From positions 35,581 to 99,580 of the forward strand of contig NZ_JBGFSM010000016.1 in the NCBI RefSeq assembly GCF_041679265.1: DNA of 64,000 nt, given 5' to 3'. Of the stretch, positions 26,039 to 34,346 are shown in pieces. This stretch comes from Autumnicola sp041679265 (GTDB taxonomy: Bacteria; Bacteroidota; Bacteroidia; Flavobacteriales; Flavobacteriaceae). A program made the position numbers and the translations under genes. Below the pieces are notes generated by a model that searched no databases, had not been told where the DNA came from, and was given only the letters and a program-made list of their open reading frames with translations. How positions within the stretch are numbered: the first letter of the stretch is position 1; the number at the start of each line of letters is the position of its first letter.

Positions 26039-26498
26039 ATAATTTTTGCATTAGGGGGAAATAAATATCAATAATGTTCGAAGTGACTTCATCTGCCACT
26101 TCTTCATTGTAGGTATGGGACATATCATTTCTTGACTGCACCATTTTTCTCCACTTATCATGATCTTCTATAATGTTCTTCTGCAAGGCAAGGCTTAATA
26201 TTGTTCTGCTACCTTTAAAATTTTCCCTTGGTTCTCCATGATACTCCATAAAATCTTTTATGGTATTTAAAAAGAGTTCGTAGGTGTATTCAAACCGCTG
26301 AATAATTCCTTCCCTGTCCAGGTCAAGTTGTTCCAACTCCAACATTAGATAATGTTCCTTCTCACTGTCTATGTTTTCTTTTAGTTCCTGCCTCTTCTCC
26401 AGGTAAACCTCAAAATTGAAAAGCTCAAGACCTCGTTCCAGCTTGTGAAAAGCTTTAGTAAGATTAGAAAATCGCTGCTGCCATCGTATCTGTTCCAT
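26007..26498 (-). CDS. hepT: HEPN-domain toxin (HepT-like)
   Basis: A 163-residue all-helical protein of the HI0074/HEPN nucleotidyltransferase-substrate-binding family. It starts EQIRWQQRFSNLTKAFHKLE, and has FEYTYELFLNTIKDFMEYHG in the middle. The HEPN RNase motif Rx4-6H appears as SRNDMSHTYNEE (Arg-Asn-Asp-x-x-His with the Tyr that is AMPylated in characterised systems). The pair acts as an RNA-cleaving toxin and its AMPylating antitoxin. It is larger than the classic ~140-residue HepT because of an inserted acidic helix (KENIDSEKEHYLMLELEQ). Confidence 0.87.
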   Translation of the reverse strand: MEQIRWQQRFSNLTKAFHKLERGLELFNFEVYLEKRQELKENIDSEKEHYLMLELEQLDLDREGIIQRFEYTYELFLNTIKDFMEYHGEPRENFKGSRTILSLALQKNIIEDHDKWRKMVQSRNDMSHTYNEEVADEVTSNIIDIYFPLMQKLYGYLKKEYEK

Positions 26499-26762
26499 TG
26501 CTAAGTAATTTAAGGTTAATTCTGAATATTTTATTTGCAGGGCAGTATTTGTTTTACATGCTCGCGTTTTACTAAACTTTCAGGTACAAAGATAAGGTAA
26601 CAGGCCATATTACTTTTTGCCGGGCATTTTTTAATAAACCTACTACTTGAGAAAAAAAGCTCTTTGTTGCAGGTTTACGTGTCATAGTTCCAAATCTATT
26701 AATAATTTTCTTTTAAAGTAGTATTACGGCTTATATGTTGATTCTTGCTAACCCTGTCCTTT

Positions 26763-27668
26763 AAAACTGGTTCAAGGTAACTTCTGAATCTTTATCGTTC
26801 ACTAAGGCCGAAACTTTACTTTATAATCTGCCGTTATGCTTATCAATCCGTGGTCAAAGCCCCGGTGCAGGGTAGGAGAGAGGGCAATGCCGTTTCTCAC
26901 GGTATCATCATTGGAAAGGCTGAAGGGGTGAATATGGCAGGCATCGATCATCTGGATATTTGGCGTGGCCATAATCCGCATCCCGGAGATACAGCAACGA
27001 TGGTCATAAATTTTGGGAATGCTGCGCTTAAACAACCCGCCACGTATAAAAAGTTCTTCCTGGTACCGGTTTTCGTCCAGTTGCGATTTCAGGAAAAGTA
27101 AATTTTCCCGGTATTCCTGGCCGGAGGAATACCGGATCTGGTATTCCAGTTGAGACTCTTCTACCGAATCCCGGTTGTGCCTGTAATTGCTTTGAGAGTT
27201 GTAAAAATACTGCTGTAATAATTGTGCTTCAAGGTATTCGCAGGTTTGCGGCTGTTGCAACAGCAGGAATAGTTCCGGGTCAATCTGGGCAAATGCCACG
27301 GTTTCCTGTAGATTTTTAAAACTTTTTATGCTCCCGGAGCGGGTGATGCCGATCTCCATTCCCGGTTTGGCCACCAGCTGCCAGAAAGGTTCAGAGCGCA
27401 TATGGAAAAAAGGAAGGGCAAAATTCTCGGTATGGCCGGTATCTACTAGTTGGTTCCAGGTTTCCCTAAAATTCAACAGCAGTTCAGGAGTTATAAATAT
27501 CCGGTTATCCGGGATCTCGTTTTTCCTGATGCTGCGAATTACCGTCAACAGCATTACCGGCTTATGCGGGGCTTTGCCTAAATGCTTACTTACCCCGCGC
27601 TTTAATTTTTTAAAGTAACGGGAGTATTTATCTAAACCTTCCGGGGGAACAATGGGTTCTTTATTCAT
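26763..27668 (-). pseudogene. HNH endonuclease copy D (3' frameshifted and truncated)
   Basis: It opens at 27668 with the same MNKEPIVPPEGLDKYSRYF as copy C and is uninterrupted through the HNH core (IDACHIHPFSLSND, NGIALSPTLHRGFDHG). One A is then missing in GTAAAGTTTC (GTAAAAGTTTC in C), so the frame stops after SITADYKVKFRP at 26802. Homology continues out of frame to about 26763 and ends. About 45 C-terminal residues are lost, but the catalytic core is complete, so this copy could still be active. Possible role: DNA nuclease in defence or mobile-element biology. Confidence 0.8.
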
Positions 27669-27768
27669 AATTTAAATCCTGCCAATCGATGTTTATAGGA
27701 GTTAATAATCCCCGAACTGACTTTATATTTGTTATTGAAGAGTTCTAAAAATTATAAAGTTTATAGTG

Positions 27769-28212
27769 TTAGGTCTCAATTTCAATATGTTTTTTATAAT
27801 TGTTATTCTTGAAAAAATAAAAAAGAAATGTAAATATTAAGGGAAGAAAATAGATACCTATAAAACCATAAAAAGTAATAATCTTATTGGACAAAATGCT
27901 CCATAGAAAACATGCAATACTAAGAATTGCACTCCAGCAGCTTAAGATAATAATAGTTACTCCGGACATTTCATTAAGTGTAGTTTTAATTTTTCTACTA
28001 GAAAAGGAGCAAAGGACACAAAAAAGTAGAAGACAAACAGAAAATAGATTGCAAATAAAGCAGATGCTTATTTTGAGCAAATAGTCATTTTGATTTATTA
28101 TCCAAGGTGAAAATAGATAAATATCCACGTACCAAAATGGTAGTAAAATAAACCACAGAAGTATTGCTTGGAAATTTTTAGGGGAGTCATAAATATCTCT
28201 TATACTGAGCAT
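27769..28212 (-). CDS. Small four-helix membrane protein
   Basis: A 147-residue protein with four hydrophobic helices (about 17-39, 46-70, 83-105, 113-133) and a charged tail (KNNNYKKHIEIET). No family recognised. It lies 37 bases downstream of the GapS4b-like gene on the same strand in a strongly AT-rich block, so it may be part of that operon, either an accessory or an unrelated rider. Confidence 0.6.
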   Translation of the reverse strand: MLSIRDIYDSPKNFQAILLWFILLPFWYVDIYLFSPWIINQNDYLLKISICFICNLFSVCLLLFCVLCSFSSRKIKTTLNEMSGVTIIILSCWSAILSIACFLWSILSNKIITFYGFIGIYFLPLIFTFLFYFFKNNNYKKHIEIET

Positions 28213-28249
28213 ATAGAAAAAATTTCTCTACAGTTAATAGGTGTCTTTT

Positions 28250-29386
28250 TTAAATTTTACTATTGGAATACCTAAGAAAATTATTAAATACTTTTGATTT
28301 CTCAGCATCCAATAAATCAAAAAGTATTTCTCTTATCTCCTGCTTTTTAGAGTATGGAACATTTCCTTGTGAAGTAAACGAACTGATATTTATTTCAAAT
28401 TCAGCTTTTTTTCCTTTTTTTTCGAAATAAGGAAAACCATAATTAACTGTGAGATTGCCCTCTAACAATTCATATGAGTAGCGGAGTTTTACTTCCATTC
28501 CCCAGCATTCAATATACTCGTGGAATGAATTTTGACTAAAAAAGAAATCAGATTGAATTTTCTTTCCTCTAAAAATTAATGCGTCCTTGTTTGACATCCA
28601 AATAATATCCTTTGGTAGAGTCTTCTTTTTATCAGCCCTGAAATGTACATCACTAATATCTACAAAGTCAAAATGCCCACTTTGCATACTGTTCGATAAT
28701 CTTAAAAAAAAAGCGATTCTTTCTTCATTGTTAAAATTACCAAAGAAAATTTTTTCCAGTTTAGAGTCTTTTCCTGAGTAATCATGATTTTTTAAGTAGT
28801 TAGTATAAAGGCTTTCGAGTTTACTGGCCACTTTCATTGTTTCTGGCGAAGTTGTCTGGCGAGTGATTTTAATTTTTTTTTCAGATTCTTTTTCAATTAC
28901 TAATTTTCCTTTAAAAATATTTGTTGCTTCAAACCAGCTTTTATTTAAATCACGTCTTTCAACTTCAAACTCAGCAAAAATTTTTTTTTGATTTCTATGT
29001 TCCTGTGTAAATGGATTTAATTTAGTAACAGTGAAGTTAGAAGGCAGAGAATTTAATTCCTTTTTTAGTGATTCCATTTCCGGAGTAGGTGGAACCATTT
29101 CAATAAGGGGAGTATTACTTTTTATCTCTAGATTGCTAGTGGATCTTTTCGGATTATCTTCTTTTGTGTTAAAACTATCTTTTAACTGCTCAAATTCTTG
29201 AGGTGAAATAAGAGTATTACAGAGAAATGGAACAAGATTTTCTTTACTATCATTACAGAAAAATACACCTCTGTTTTTAAGGATATTTTTAAGATCCGCC
29301 TTTGTTACTAAATTTTGGTTTGTAAATCCTCTTAAAAATTCCCCCTGAGGTAATATTTTATCTACACTTTCATATAATTCTTTCAT
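28250..29386 (-). CDS. gapS4b: GapS4b-like protein, partner of GapS4a
   Basis: A 378-residue soluble protein. The N-terminal module (about 1-75) has ILPQGEFLRGFTNQNLV and LKNILKNRGVFFCNDSKENL followed by LISPQEFEQLKD, which I recall from proteins paired with GapS4a. A mixed alpha/beta body follows (FAEFEVERRDLNKSW, FNNEERIAFFLRLS, FVDISDVHFRADKKK). No classic nuclease motif is obvious by eye. It overlaps the upstream gene by 4 bases (ATGA), indicating a two-component system. In described GAPS4 systems the a and b subunits form a complex that destroys DNA on phage infection. The family call is from recall, not a search. Confidence 0.6.
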   Translation of the reverse strand: MKELYESVDKILPQGEFLRGFTNQNLVTKADLKNILKNRGVFFCNDSKENLVPFLCNTLISPQEFEQLKDSFNTKEDNPKRSTSNLEIKSNTPLIEMVPPTPEMESLKKELNSLPSNFTVTKLNPFTQEHRNQKKIFAEFEVERRDLNKSWFEATNIFKGKLVIEKESEKKIKITRQTTSPETMKVASKLESLYTNYLKNHDYSGKDSKLEKIFFGNFNNEERIAFFLRLSNSMQSGHFDFVDISDVHFRADKKKTLPKDIIWMSNKDALIFRGKKIQSDFFFSQNSFHEYIECWGMEVKLRYSYELLEGNLTVNYGFPYFEKKGKKAEFEINISSFTSQGNVPYSKKQEIREILFDLLDAEKSKVFNNFLRYSNSKI

Positions 29387-30300
29387 TCATCTATATTTAT
29401 ACAGAAAATATTTTCTAACGCAAATTCTTTTTCTTCAAATGATTGTAGAACAACATTTATCGAATTCTCATCTAAAAGTTCGTTGTAATCTGAAAATCCA
29501 ATTATTATTTTTTTTGCTAAACCATTAGAAATATCGATGGATAACCCTACTAATCTTTTAAAATCTGATACCGAAAAAGGCTGTTTGGAAAAAAGATATA
29601 AATGCCATTCATTTTCACTAACTTTTACTCTGAAGGGTAAAATATTACTTGTTAAAAATTCAATAGGTAAAATCTTTCCAGAAATTTTCCGAGTTGTCGG
29701 ATTTAGGTTTTTGCCAGTGGCGGGATAATAAAATTCAATTTTCTCAGAAGAAGTTCTTGCCTTTATTTCTCTGATTGAAGTTTTAATAAACGTATAAGCT
29801 TCATTAGTGACAACAATAATTTCCTCAAAATCTAGGTCTTCATGAAATCTCGATATAGCCAAATCTGAAAGCAAATTTTTATCAGAATCTTTAGGAGAGT
29901 TGTTTAGCCAAAATAGTACTCCAATCGTTCTTACTTTCGAATATTTAAAAAAATGATTTATTCGCTCCACCCTTTCTGAAGATTTCTTATAACATGAAAT
30001 TCCGTTAGCTAAGTCTGAGAAATGACTATGAAATTTGGAACGAGGGTTTTCTTCATAAGGATTTTTACTATATTTTACAGATACGAATACGTCAATTAAT
30101 TCTCCTTCTGAGAGGGGAGAGTGATATGTGAAACCTAAATCTTTACCGTGTGTGCCTCTTTTCTCGCTTCTTTTATGTAACGAAGGATTAAAGCATTCAA
30201 TAGTCACTCCTGTTTCAATCGGTTGCCATCCAAGAAGGGAGAGAAATTCCATTACCTTTTTTTCTCCATATTCTCCGATCTTTTTAGAGAGTTCTCCCAT
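29383..30300 (-). CDS. gapS4a: GapS4a-like PD-(D/E)xK defence nuclease subunit
   Basis: A 305-residue protein beginning MGELSKKIGEYGEKKVMEFL, then LLGWQPIETGV. The segment THGKDLGFTYHSPL followed after a strand by FVSVKYSKNPYEE reads as the Asp...(S/E)xK core of a PD-(D/E)xK nuclease, with the N-terminal Glu helix supplying a further acidic residue. GVLFWLNNSPKDSD and the LPIEFLTSNILPFR stretch also match my memory of GapS4a proteins. Together with the overlapping 378-residue partner it probably forms a GAPS4-type anti-phage system. GC content is visibly low (about 25-27% in sampled 60-base lines), indicating transfer. Not verified by search. Confidence 0.65.
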   Translation of the reverse strand: MGELSKKIGEYGEKKVMEFLSLLGWQPIETGVTIECFNPSLHKRSEKRGTHGKDLGFTYHSPLSEGELIDVFVSVKYSKNPYEENPRSKFHSHFSDLANGISCYKKSSERVERINHFFKYSKVRTIGVLFWLNNSPKDSDKNLLSDLAISRFHEDLDFEEIIVVTNEAYTFIKTSIREIKARTSSEKIEFYYPATGKNLNPTTRKISGKILPIEFLTSNILPFRVKVSENEWHLYLFSKQPFSVSDFKRLVGLSIDISNGLAKKIIIGFSDYNELLDENSINVVLQSFEEKEFALENIFCINIDE

Positions 30301-30362
30301 TGTTAAATTTTAGGAATGCAATATATAAAAATGTATTAAGTATCTGCAAATCCCAAAAAAAC

Positions 30363-30617
30363 CTAATTTTTGAATTCATCTAAGGTAAATTCGAACCTAA
30401 ATAATTTTAAAGGATTTATGTCTAAAGCAACAGCTATCCTAATGAAAGTTTTAAAGGTTATGTTTTGCCTACCATTCTCAATTTTACTGAAATCACTTGG
30501 ATCTATATCACATAGAGCATCCATGTTTTCTAGAGTAAAATTTTTTAACTCCCTTTCTTCTTTAATTCTTTTGCCCAATTGCCTGAGAAACTCATTGGAG
30601 ATTGCCTTACTGTCCAT
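30363..30617 (-). CDS. XRE-family HTH regulator
   Basis: An 84-residue DNA-binding protein; the start is ATG at 30617 (MDSKAISNEFL), since the longer frame from 30629 needs TTG. The Cro/CI helix-turn-helix is clear: LGKRIKEERELKNFTLENMDALCDIDPSDFSKIENGRQN. It lies 62 bases upstream of the GapS4a-like gene on the same strand and is probably its regulator. Two inverted repeats in its upstream region (TTTTTTTGAA/TTCAAAAAAA at 30617-30650 and TTTGGG/CCCAAA at 30654-30673) are candidate operators. Confidence 0.85.
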   Translation of the reverse strand: MDSKAISNEFLRQLGKRIKEERELKNFTLENMDALCDIDPSDFSKIENGRQNITFKTFIRIAVALDINPLKLFRFEFTLDEFKN

Positions 30618-30653
30618 TTTTTTGAACAATTTGACATTTATTCAAAAAAAATC

Positions 30654-30673
30654 TTTGGGGATATATACCCAAA
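30654..30673. promoter_or_regulatory. Candidate operator upstream of the XRE gene
   Basis: TTTGGG and CCCAAA flank an 8-base AT-rich centre. The site is 37 bases upstream of the XRE ATG, where a promoter is expected. A second, looser palindrome (30617-30626 with 30641-30650) overlaps the start region. Autoregulation is inferred. Confidence 0.45.
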
Positions 30674-30706
30674 AAGAATTATTTCTTTATATTTACCTCA
30701 TAATTA

Positions 30707-30714
30707 TATATTTG
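30707..30714 (+). promoter_or_regulatory. Probable -7 promoter element facing right
   Basis: TATATTTG matches the Bacteroidota -7 consensus TAnnTTTG. It sits in AT-rich sequence about 50 bases before the nested inverted repeat at 30761-30870, so that repeat would be transcribed near the 5' end. No strong -33 TTTG is obvious. Confidence 0.45.
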
Positions 30715-30760
30715 CGAAACTTCTTAAGGTAAAATATTGGAAGCATTCGCTTTGAATCTC

Positions 30761-30870
30761 GCATTAGAAAACTGGTAATTTTTATGTGTACGAGAGGATA
30801 AGCTAGGATGCTCACGACCCGGGCGTGGGCTCTCTTATTCGTACACAAGGTATACCAGTACCTCTAATGC
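30761..30870 (+). ncRNA. Candidate structured RNA with four nested stems
   Basis: Four inverted repeats nest around one centre: GCATTAG/CTAATGC (30761-30767, 30864-30870), ACTGGTA/TACCAGT (30771-30777, 30853-30859), GTGTACGA/TCGTACAC (30786-30793, 30839-30846), and GCTCACG/CGTGGGC (30810-30816, 30824-30830) around the loop ACCCGGG. It is GC-richer than its surroundings and is preceded by a TAnnTTTG promoter. An alternative pairing also exists: GGGCGTG (30821-30827) with CACGCCC (30885-30891). It could be a free small RNA or a leader of the SusC operon 470 bases on. It could equally be a DNA-level recombination site. No open frame crosses it. Confidence 0.5.
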
Positions 30871-31118
30871 AGTAAGTTGAGTTTCACGCCCATTTTGTAT
30901 TTAGGCGCTTCCTGCTTAACTGCTTTAAAGCTTTTGTTTCTTCACATAAAGGTTCGCATTTAAACAAACCACAGCAACACACTAAAAATGGCCAAAGTGG
31001 CCGGCGGTAGCTATTACTGTTTTCATTAATCCTGTTTGCGGGAACAGGGCAATCTCTTTAAACAATCCCGTGGGTTATTGCGGCCATCCCTATAATGGCG
31101 GCAGTAGTTGGGTGGGAA

Positions 31119-31155
31119 GCCCCCTGCCCCCAAAAGGGGGTAAGGAGGGTGGGCT
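31119..31155. repeat. Intergenic hairpin CCCCC-AAAA-GGGGG
   Basis: The inner stem CCCCC/GGGGG (31127-31131, 31136-31140) lies inside an outer AGCCC/GGGCT pair (31119-31123, 31151-31155). Similar C-run/G-run palindromes recur between genes in flavobacterial genomes. Only this copy was noticed here, so its dispersal is not shown within this window. Confidence 0.5.
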
Positions 31156-31260
31156 AATAGATTATAAGACTACGGCTTTAGGGGCGTAGATGTTCACAAA
31201 AAAAGATTGTCTATGAGAAGAAAATTTGAATTAGCCTTTAGATAGGTGTTAAGCTAAAAA

Positions 31261-31296
31261 GCCTTCCCCTAAGATTGGAGTCTGGTTGGGGAAGGC
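31261..31296 (+). promoter_or_regulatory. Leader hairpin upstream of SusC
   Basis: GCCTTCCCC (31261-31269) pairs perfectly with GGGGAAGGC (31288-31296) across an 18-base loop. It ends 46 bases before the SusC ATG. Without a T tail it is more likely an RNA-stability or regulatory leader element than a terminator. Confidence 0.5.
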
Positions 31297-31342
31297 CTAA
31301 GCTTAAGTAAAAAATCGTTTCACTTTAAAGCACAGCAAAATT

Positions 31343-34336
31343 ATGAAAAATAATTACAAGCGCTGGAAGTTCCTGGCGTGGATAATTGTTGGTATTATTA
31401 TCTATATACTGGCAGTGCCGGCACATGCGGCAGTTTTAACTACAAACCACACACCACAACAACAGCAAATTACCGGTACGGTAACGGGAGAAAATAACCT
31501 GCCGCTGCCCGGGGTAACCGTATCTGTAAAAGGAGAAGCCCGCGGTACCGTAACCAGTTTTGAGGGAGAATATTCCATAACCGCGGGGCAGGGGGAGACC
31601 CTGGTATTTTCCTTTTTAGGCTATAAGAAGCAGGAGATTGCCGTAGGCAGTCAAACTGAGATCAACGTACAACTGGAGGAAGATGTAGATGCCCTGGACG
31701 CGGTAAAGATAAATGCCGGCTACTACAACACTACAAGAAGGGAAAGCACGGGAAATATCTCCCGCGTAACCGCCGAGGAAATAGAAAACCAGCCGGTGGT
31801 AAGCCCCATCCAGGCCCTGCAGGGGAGAATGGCAGGGGTTGAGGTGGTTTCGGGAGGGAGTAATCCCGGTACCGCTCCAACAATTCGCATTAGGGGAACA
31901 AACAGCTTACGGGAAGAAGGAAATTATCCTTTATATATTATAGATGGTGTTCCCATTAATTCCACTCCTGTGGAGACTAATTCTATAATAGGCGATGCCG
32001 GACTGGACCCTTTAAACAACCTGAACCTTTCCAATATAGAAAGTATTGAAGTACTTAAAGATGCCGATGCCACGGCCATTTACGGTTCGAGAGGGGCAAA
32101 TGGGGTTGTTCTAATTACTACAAAATCAGGAAAAACAAAGGGGACAGCTTTGGAAGCAAGATTTTTTACAGGTGCGGCAACTGTTCCTAATCGGCTGGAT
32201 TTATTGGATACTGAGCAATACCTGGCGGTTAGGAGAAGAGCCTTTGAAAATGACGGGGTAGAACAAACAGAGCGGAACGCTTATGATCTTTTGCTTTGGG
32301 ACCAGGACAGGTTTACAGACTGGCAGGATTTTCTTTTTGGAGGTACCGCGGGAACAACCAGTGCTGATCTCAACTTTTCAGGAGGAAACGGCAACACCTT
32401 TTTTAGAGTAGGAGGTTCCTATTTTACCCAGGGAACAGTCTATCCGGGAGATTACGACTATGATAAAATGACGGGCCACTTAAATTTTAATCATAATTCA
32501 GAAGATAATAAGCTCGATTTAAGCCTTTCTGTTAATTATGGGGTCGATGTAAATAACCTGGTGGGAAACCTCAATTTAAATTCTTCAATTTCACGATTAC
32601 CCCCAAATGCTCCCTCGATTTTCAATGAGGAAGGGAGCTTAAATTGGGAAGACTGGGCATTAGCCGGGCTGGATAATCCCATGGAAGGCTTTTATAATTT
32701 TAGCGAAACTCAAACAAATAATCTTATATCCAATTTAAATATCGCCTATGAACTGCTCCCGGGGATTCGAATAAAATCCAGCTTTGGCTATACCTACTAT
32801 ACCAGCGAAGAAACCCGTAATTTACCAAGACGTTCATATAATCCTGCAGAAAATTACAACAGTAGTTCGGCATTCTTAAATTCTACGCGAAAATCCTGGA
32901 TTATTGAACCTCAGCTTGTTTACAACCGGGATTTTCACCAATTGAATGTAAAAGCTATTATAGGGGGGACATTCCAGGTAAATAAAAGTAATTTACTCCG
33001 GTTCCAGGGAAGTGGCTTTGCTTCCGATGCCTTGATTGGAAATATAGCAGCGGCAGAAGGAATTATAAATGCAGCTAATATTACTACTGAATACAGGTAC
33101 GCTGCCGTCTTTTCGCGTATTGGATTTGACTGGGACAAAAAATACTACCTTAATTTTACAGGAAGGAGGGATGGCTCTTCCCGCTTTGGTCCCAACCGTC
33201 GTTTTGCAAATTTTGGAGCGGTGGGAGTTGCCTGGATATTTTCTGAAGAAGCGTTTTTAAAGGATTCCCAATCGTTTTTATCCTTTGGAAAGTTTAGAGG
33301 GAGCTATGGAACTACAGGGAATGATCAAATAGGTGATTATGGGTATTTAGATACCTATGCACCAACAACCGGCTCGGGTGGATTATATCCAACAGGACTT
33401 GCAAATCCCGATTATTCCTGGGAAATAAATAAAAAACTGGAAGGGGGAATTGAGCTGGGGTTTTATGAAAACAGGCTTAATATTAGCCTTAGTAGATACC
33501 AGAATCGTTCTTCAAATCAACTGGTGGGATACGCTCTTCCTTATACCACTGGTTTTACTTCAGTGCAGGCGAATCTTCCAGCTACGGTAGAAAATACAGG
33601 CTGGGAAATAGAAGCATCAGGTAATATCATACAGAACAAAAAGCTTAACTGGCAAGCCTCCTTTAATATAAGCTTTCCTAAAAATGAATTGCTGAGTTAT
33701 CCAGATTTAGAGCAGTCATCTTATGCTAATACCTATAAAATTGGATATCCGCTAAATATTTCCCTGCGCTATCAATACAATGGTCTTGATCCTGAAACGG
33801 GGTTTTACACGGTTAAAGATGTGAACGAAGATGGCAGGCTGGATTACCAGGACAGGGTTTTAGCAGTGGATCAAAACAGGAAGTTTTTCGGGGGAATAAA
33901 TAATAATTTTTCCTTCAAAGGTCTTTCGCTGCAATTTCTTTGGGAGTTTGTTAAACAAAAAGGAGACTTGACCTTATTTAACCTGGGAACGCAAAGTAAT
34001 GCATTGGAATCGAGCTTGTCTGCATTGGATGGGGAAGGGGAATACCAAAGAATTTCACGATCTAGCCAGGCGAGTAATGCTTTTAATAATGTTGTTAGGT
34101 CGGGCTTTCCTATTCAGGATGCTTCATTTCTCAGGCTTAAGACACTTTCCCTTGGTTACAATTTGCCACAGCCTTTTCTTAAGAGTATAGGCGTGGAGAC
34201 ATGCAAATTATTTGTCCATGGCCAGAATCTTTTTACCGTCACGCCGTACGAAGGCATGGATCCTGAAAATCCAGCTTCTGGATCCAGTTTCCGCACCTTA
34301 AGAACAATAACTGGAGGGGTGCAAATTAATTTATAA
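31343..34336 (+). CDS. SusC/RagA-family TonB-dependent receptor
   Basis: A 997-residue outer-membrane transporter with a signal peptide (about 1-30). No STN domain, so it is not tied to an anti-sigma factor. A CarboxypepD_reg-like domain follows (about 40-112: QQITGTVTGENNLPLPGVTVSVKG). The plug reads NYPLYIIDGVPINS, IESIEVLKDADATAIYGSRGANGV. The 22-strand barrel ends GGVQINL. The first plug strand lacks the usual VVVTALG, having VKINAGYYN instead. It forms an operon with SusD (10 bases from stop to the chosen SusD start) and an M16 peptidase, pointing to uptake of peptides or of a product the peptidase processes. Confidence 0.93.
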   Translation: MKNNYKRWKFLAWIIVGIIIYILAVPAHAAVLTTNHTPQQQQITGTVTGENNLPLPGVTVSVKGEARGTVTSFEGEYSITAGQGETLVFSFLGYKKQEIAVGSQTEINVQLEEDVDALDAVKINAGYYNTTRRESTGNISRVTAEEIENQPVVSPIQALQGRMAGVEVVSGGSNPGTAPTIRIRGTNSLREEGNYPLYIIDGVPINSTPVETNSIIGDAGLDPLNNLNLSNIESIEVLKDADATAIYGSRGANGVVLITTKSGKTKGTALEARFFTGAATVPNRLDLLDTEQYLAVRRRAFENDGVEQTERNAYDLLLWDQDRFTDWQDFLFGGTAGTTSADLNFSGGNGNTFFRVGGSYFTQGTVYPGDYDYDKMTGHLNFNHNSEDNKLDLSLSVNYGVDVNNLVGNLNLNSSISRLPPNAPSIFNEEGSLNWEDWALAGLDNPMEGFYNFSETQTNNLISNLNIAYELLPGIRIKSSFGYTYYTSEETRNLPRRSYNPAENYNSSSAFLNSTRKSWIIEPQLVYNRDFHQLNVKAIIGGTFQVNKSNLLRFQGSGFASDALIGNIAAAEGIINAANITTEYRYAAVFSRIGFDWDKKYYLNFTGRRDGSSRFGPNRRFANFGAVGVAWIFSEEAFLKDSQSFLSFGKFRGSYGTTGNDQIGDYGYLDTYAPTTGSGGLYPTGLANPDYSWEINKKLEGGIELGFYENRLNISLSRYQNRSSNQLVGYALPYTTGFTSVQANLPATVENTGWEIEASGNIIQNKKLNWQASFNISFPKNELLSYPDLEQSSYANTYKIGYPLNISLRYQYNGLDPETGFYTVKDVNEDGRLDYQDRVLAVDQNRKFFGGINNNFSFKGLSLQFLWEFVKQKGDLTLFNLGTQSNALESSLSALDGEGEYQRISRSSQASNAFNNVVRSGFPIQDASFLRLKTLSLGYNLPQPFLKSIGVETCKLFVHGQNLFTVTPYEGMDPENPASGSSFRTLRTITGGVQINL

Positions 34337-34346
34337 AATGATAATT

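Larger units (their letters stand above)
30871..31342. other. Long untranslated leader region before SusC
   Basis: About 470 bases without a coding frame. It contains a G/C-rich hairpin (31119-31155) and a second hairpin (31261-31296) 46 bases before the SusC start. If transcription starts near 30720, the SusC mRNA would have a leader of about 620 bases. Confidence 0.5.

Noticed and set aside
30370..30732. 120-codon plus-strand frame
   Set aside because: It lies antisense to the XRE gene, whose helix-turn-helix is unmistakable.
30761..30870. tRNA, group II intron domain V or integron attC site
   Set aside because: No cloverleaf or acceptor end, no GAGC...domain V signature or linked reverse transcriptase, and no GTTRRRY core sites or integron integrase nearby. 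The nested stems remain unassigned.
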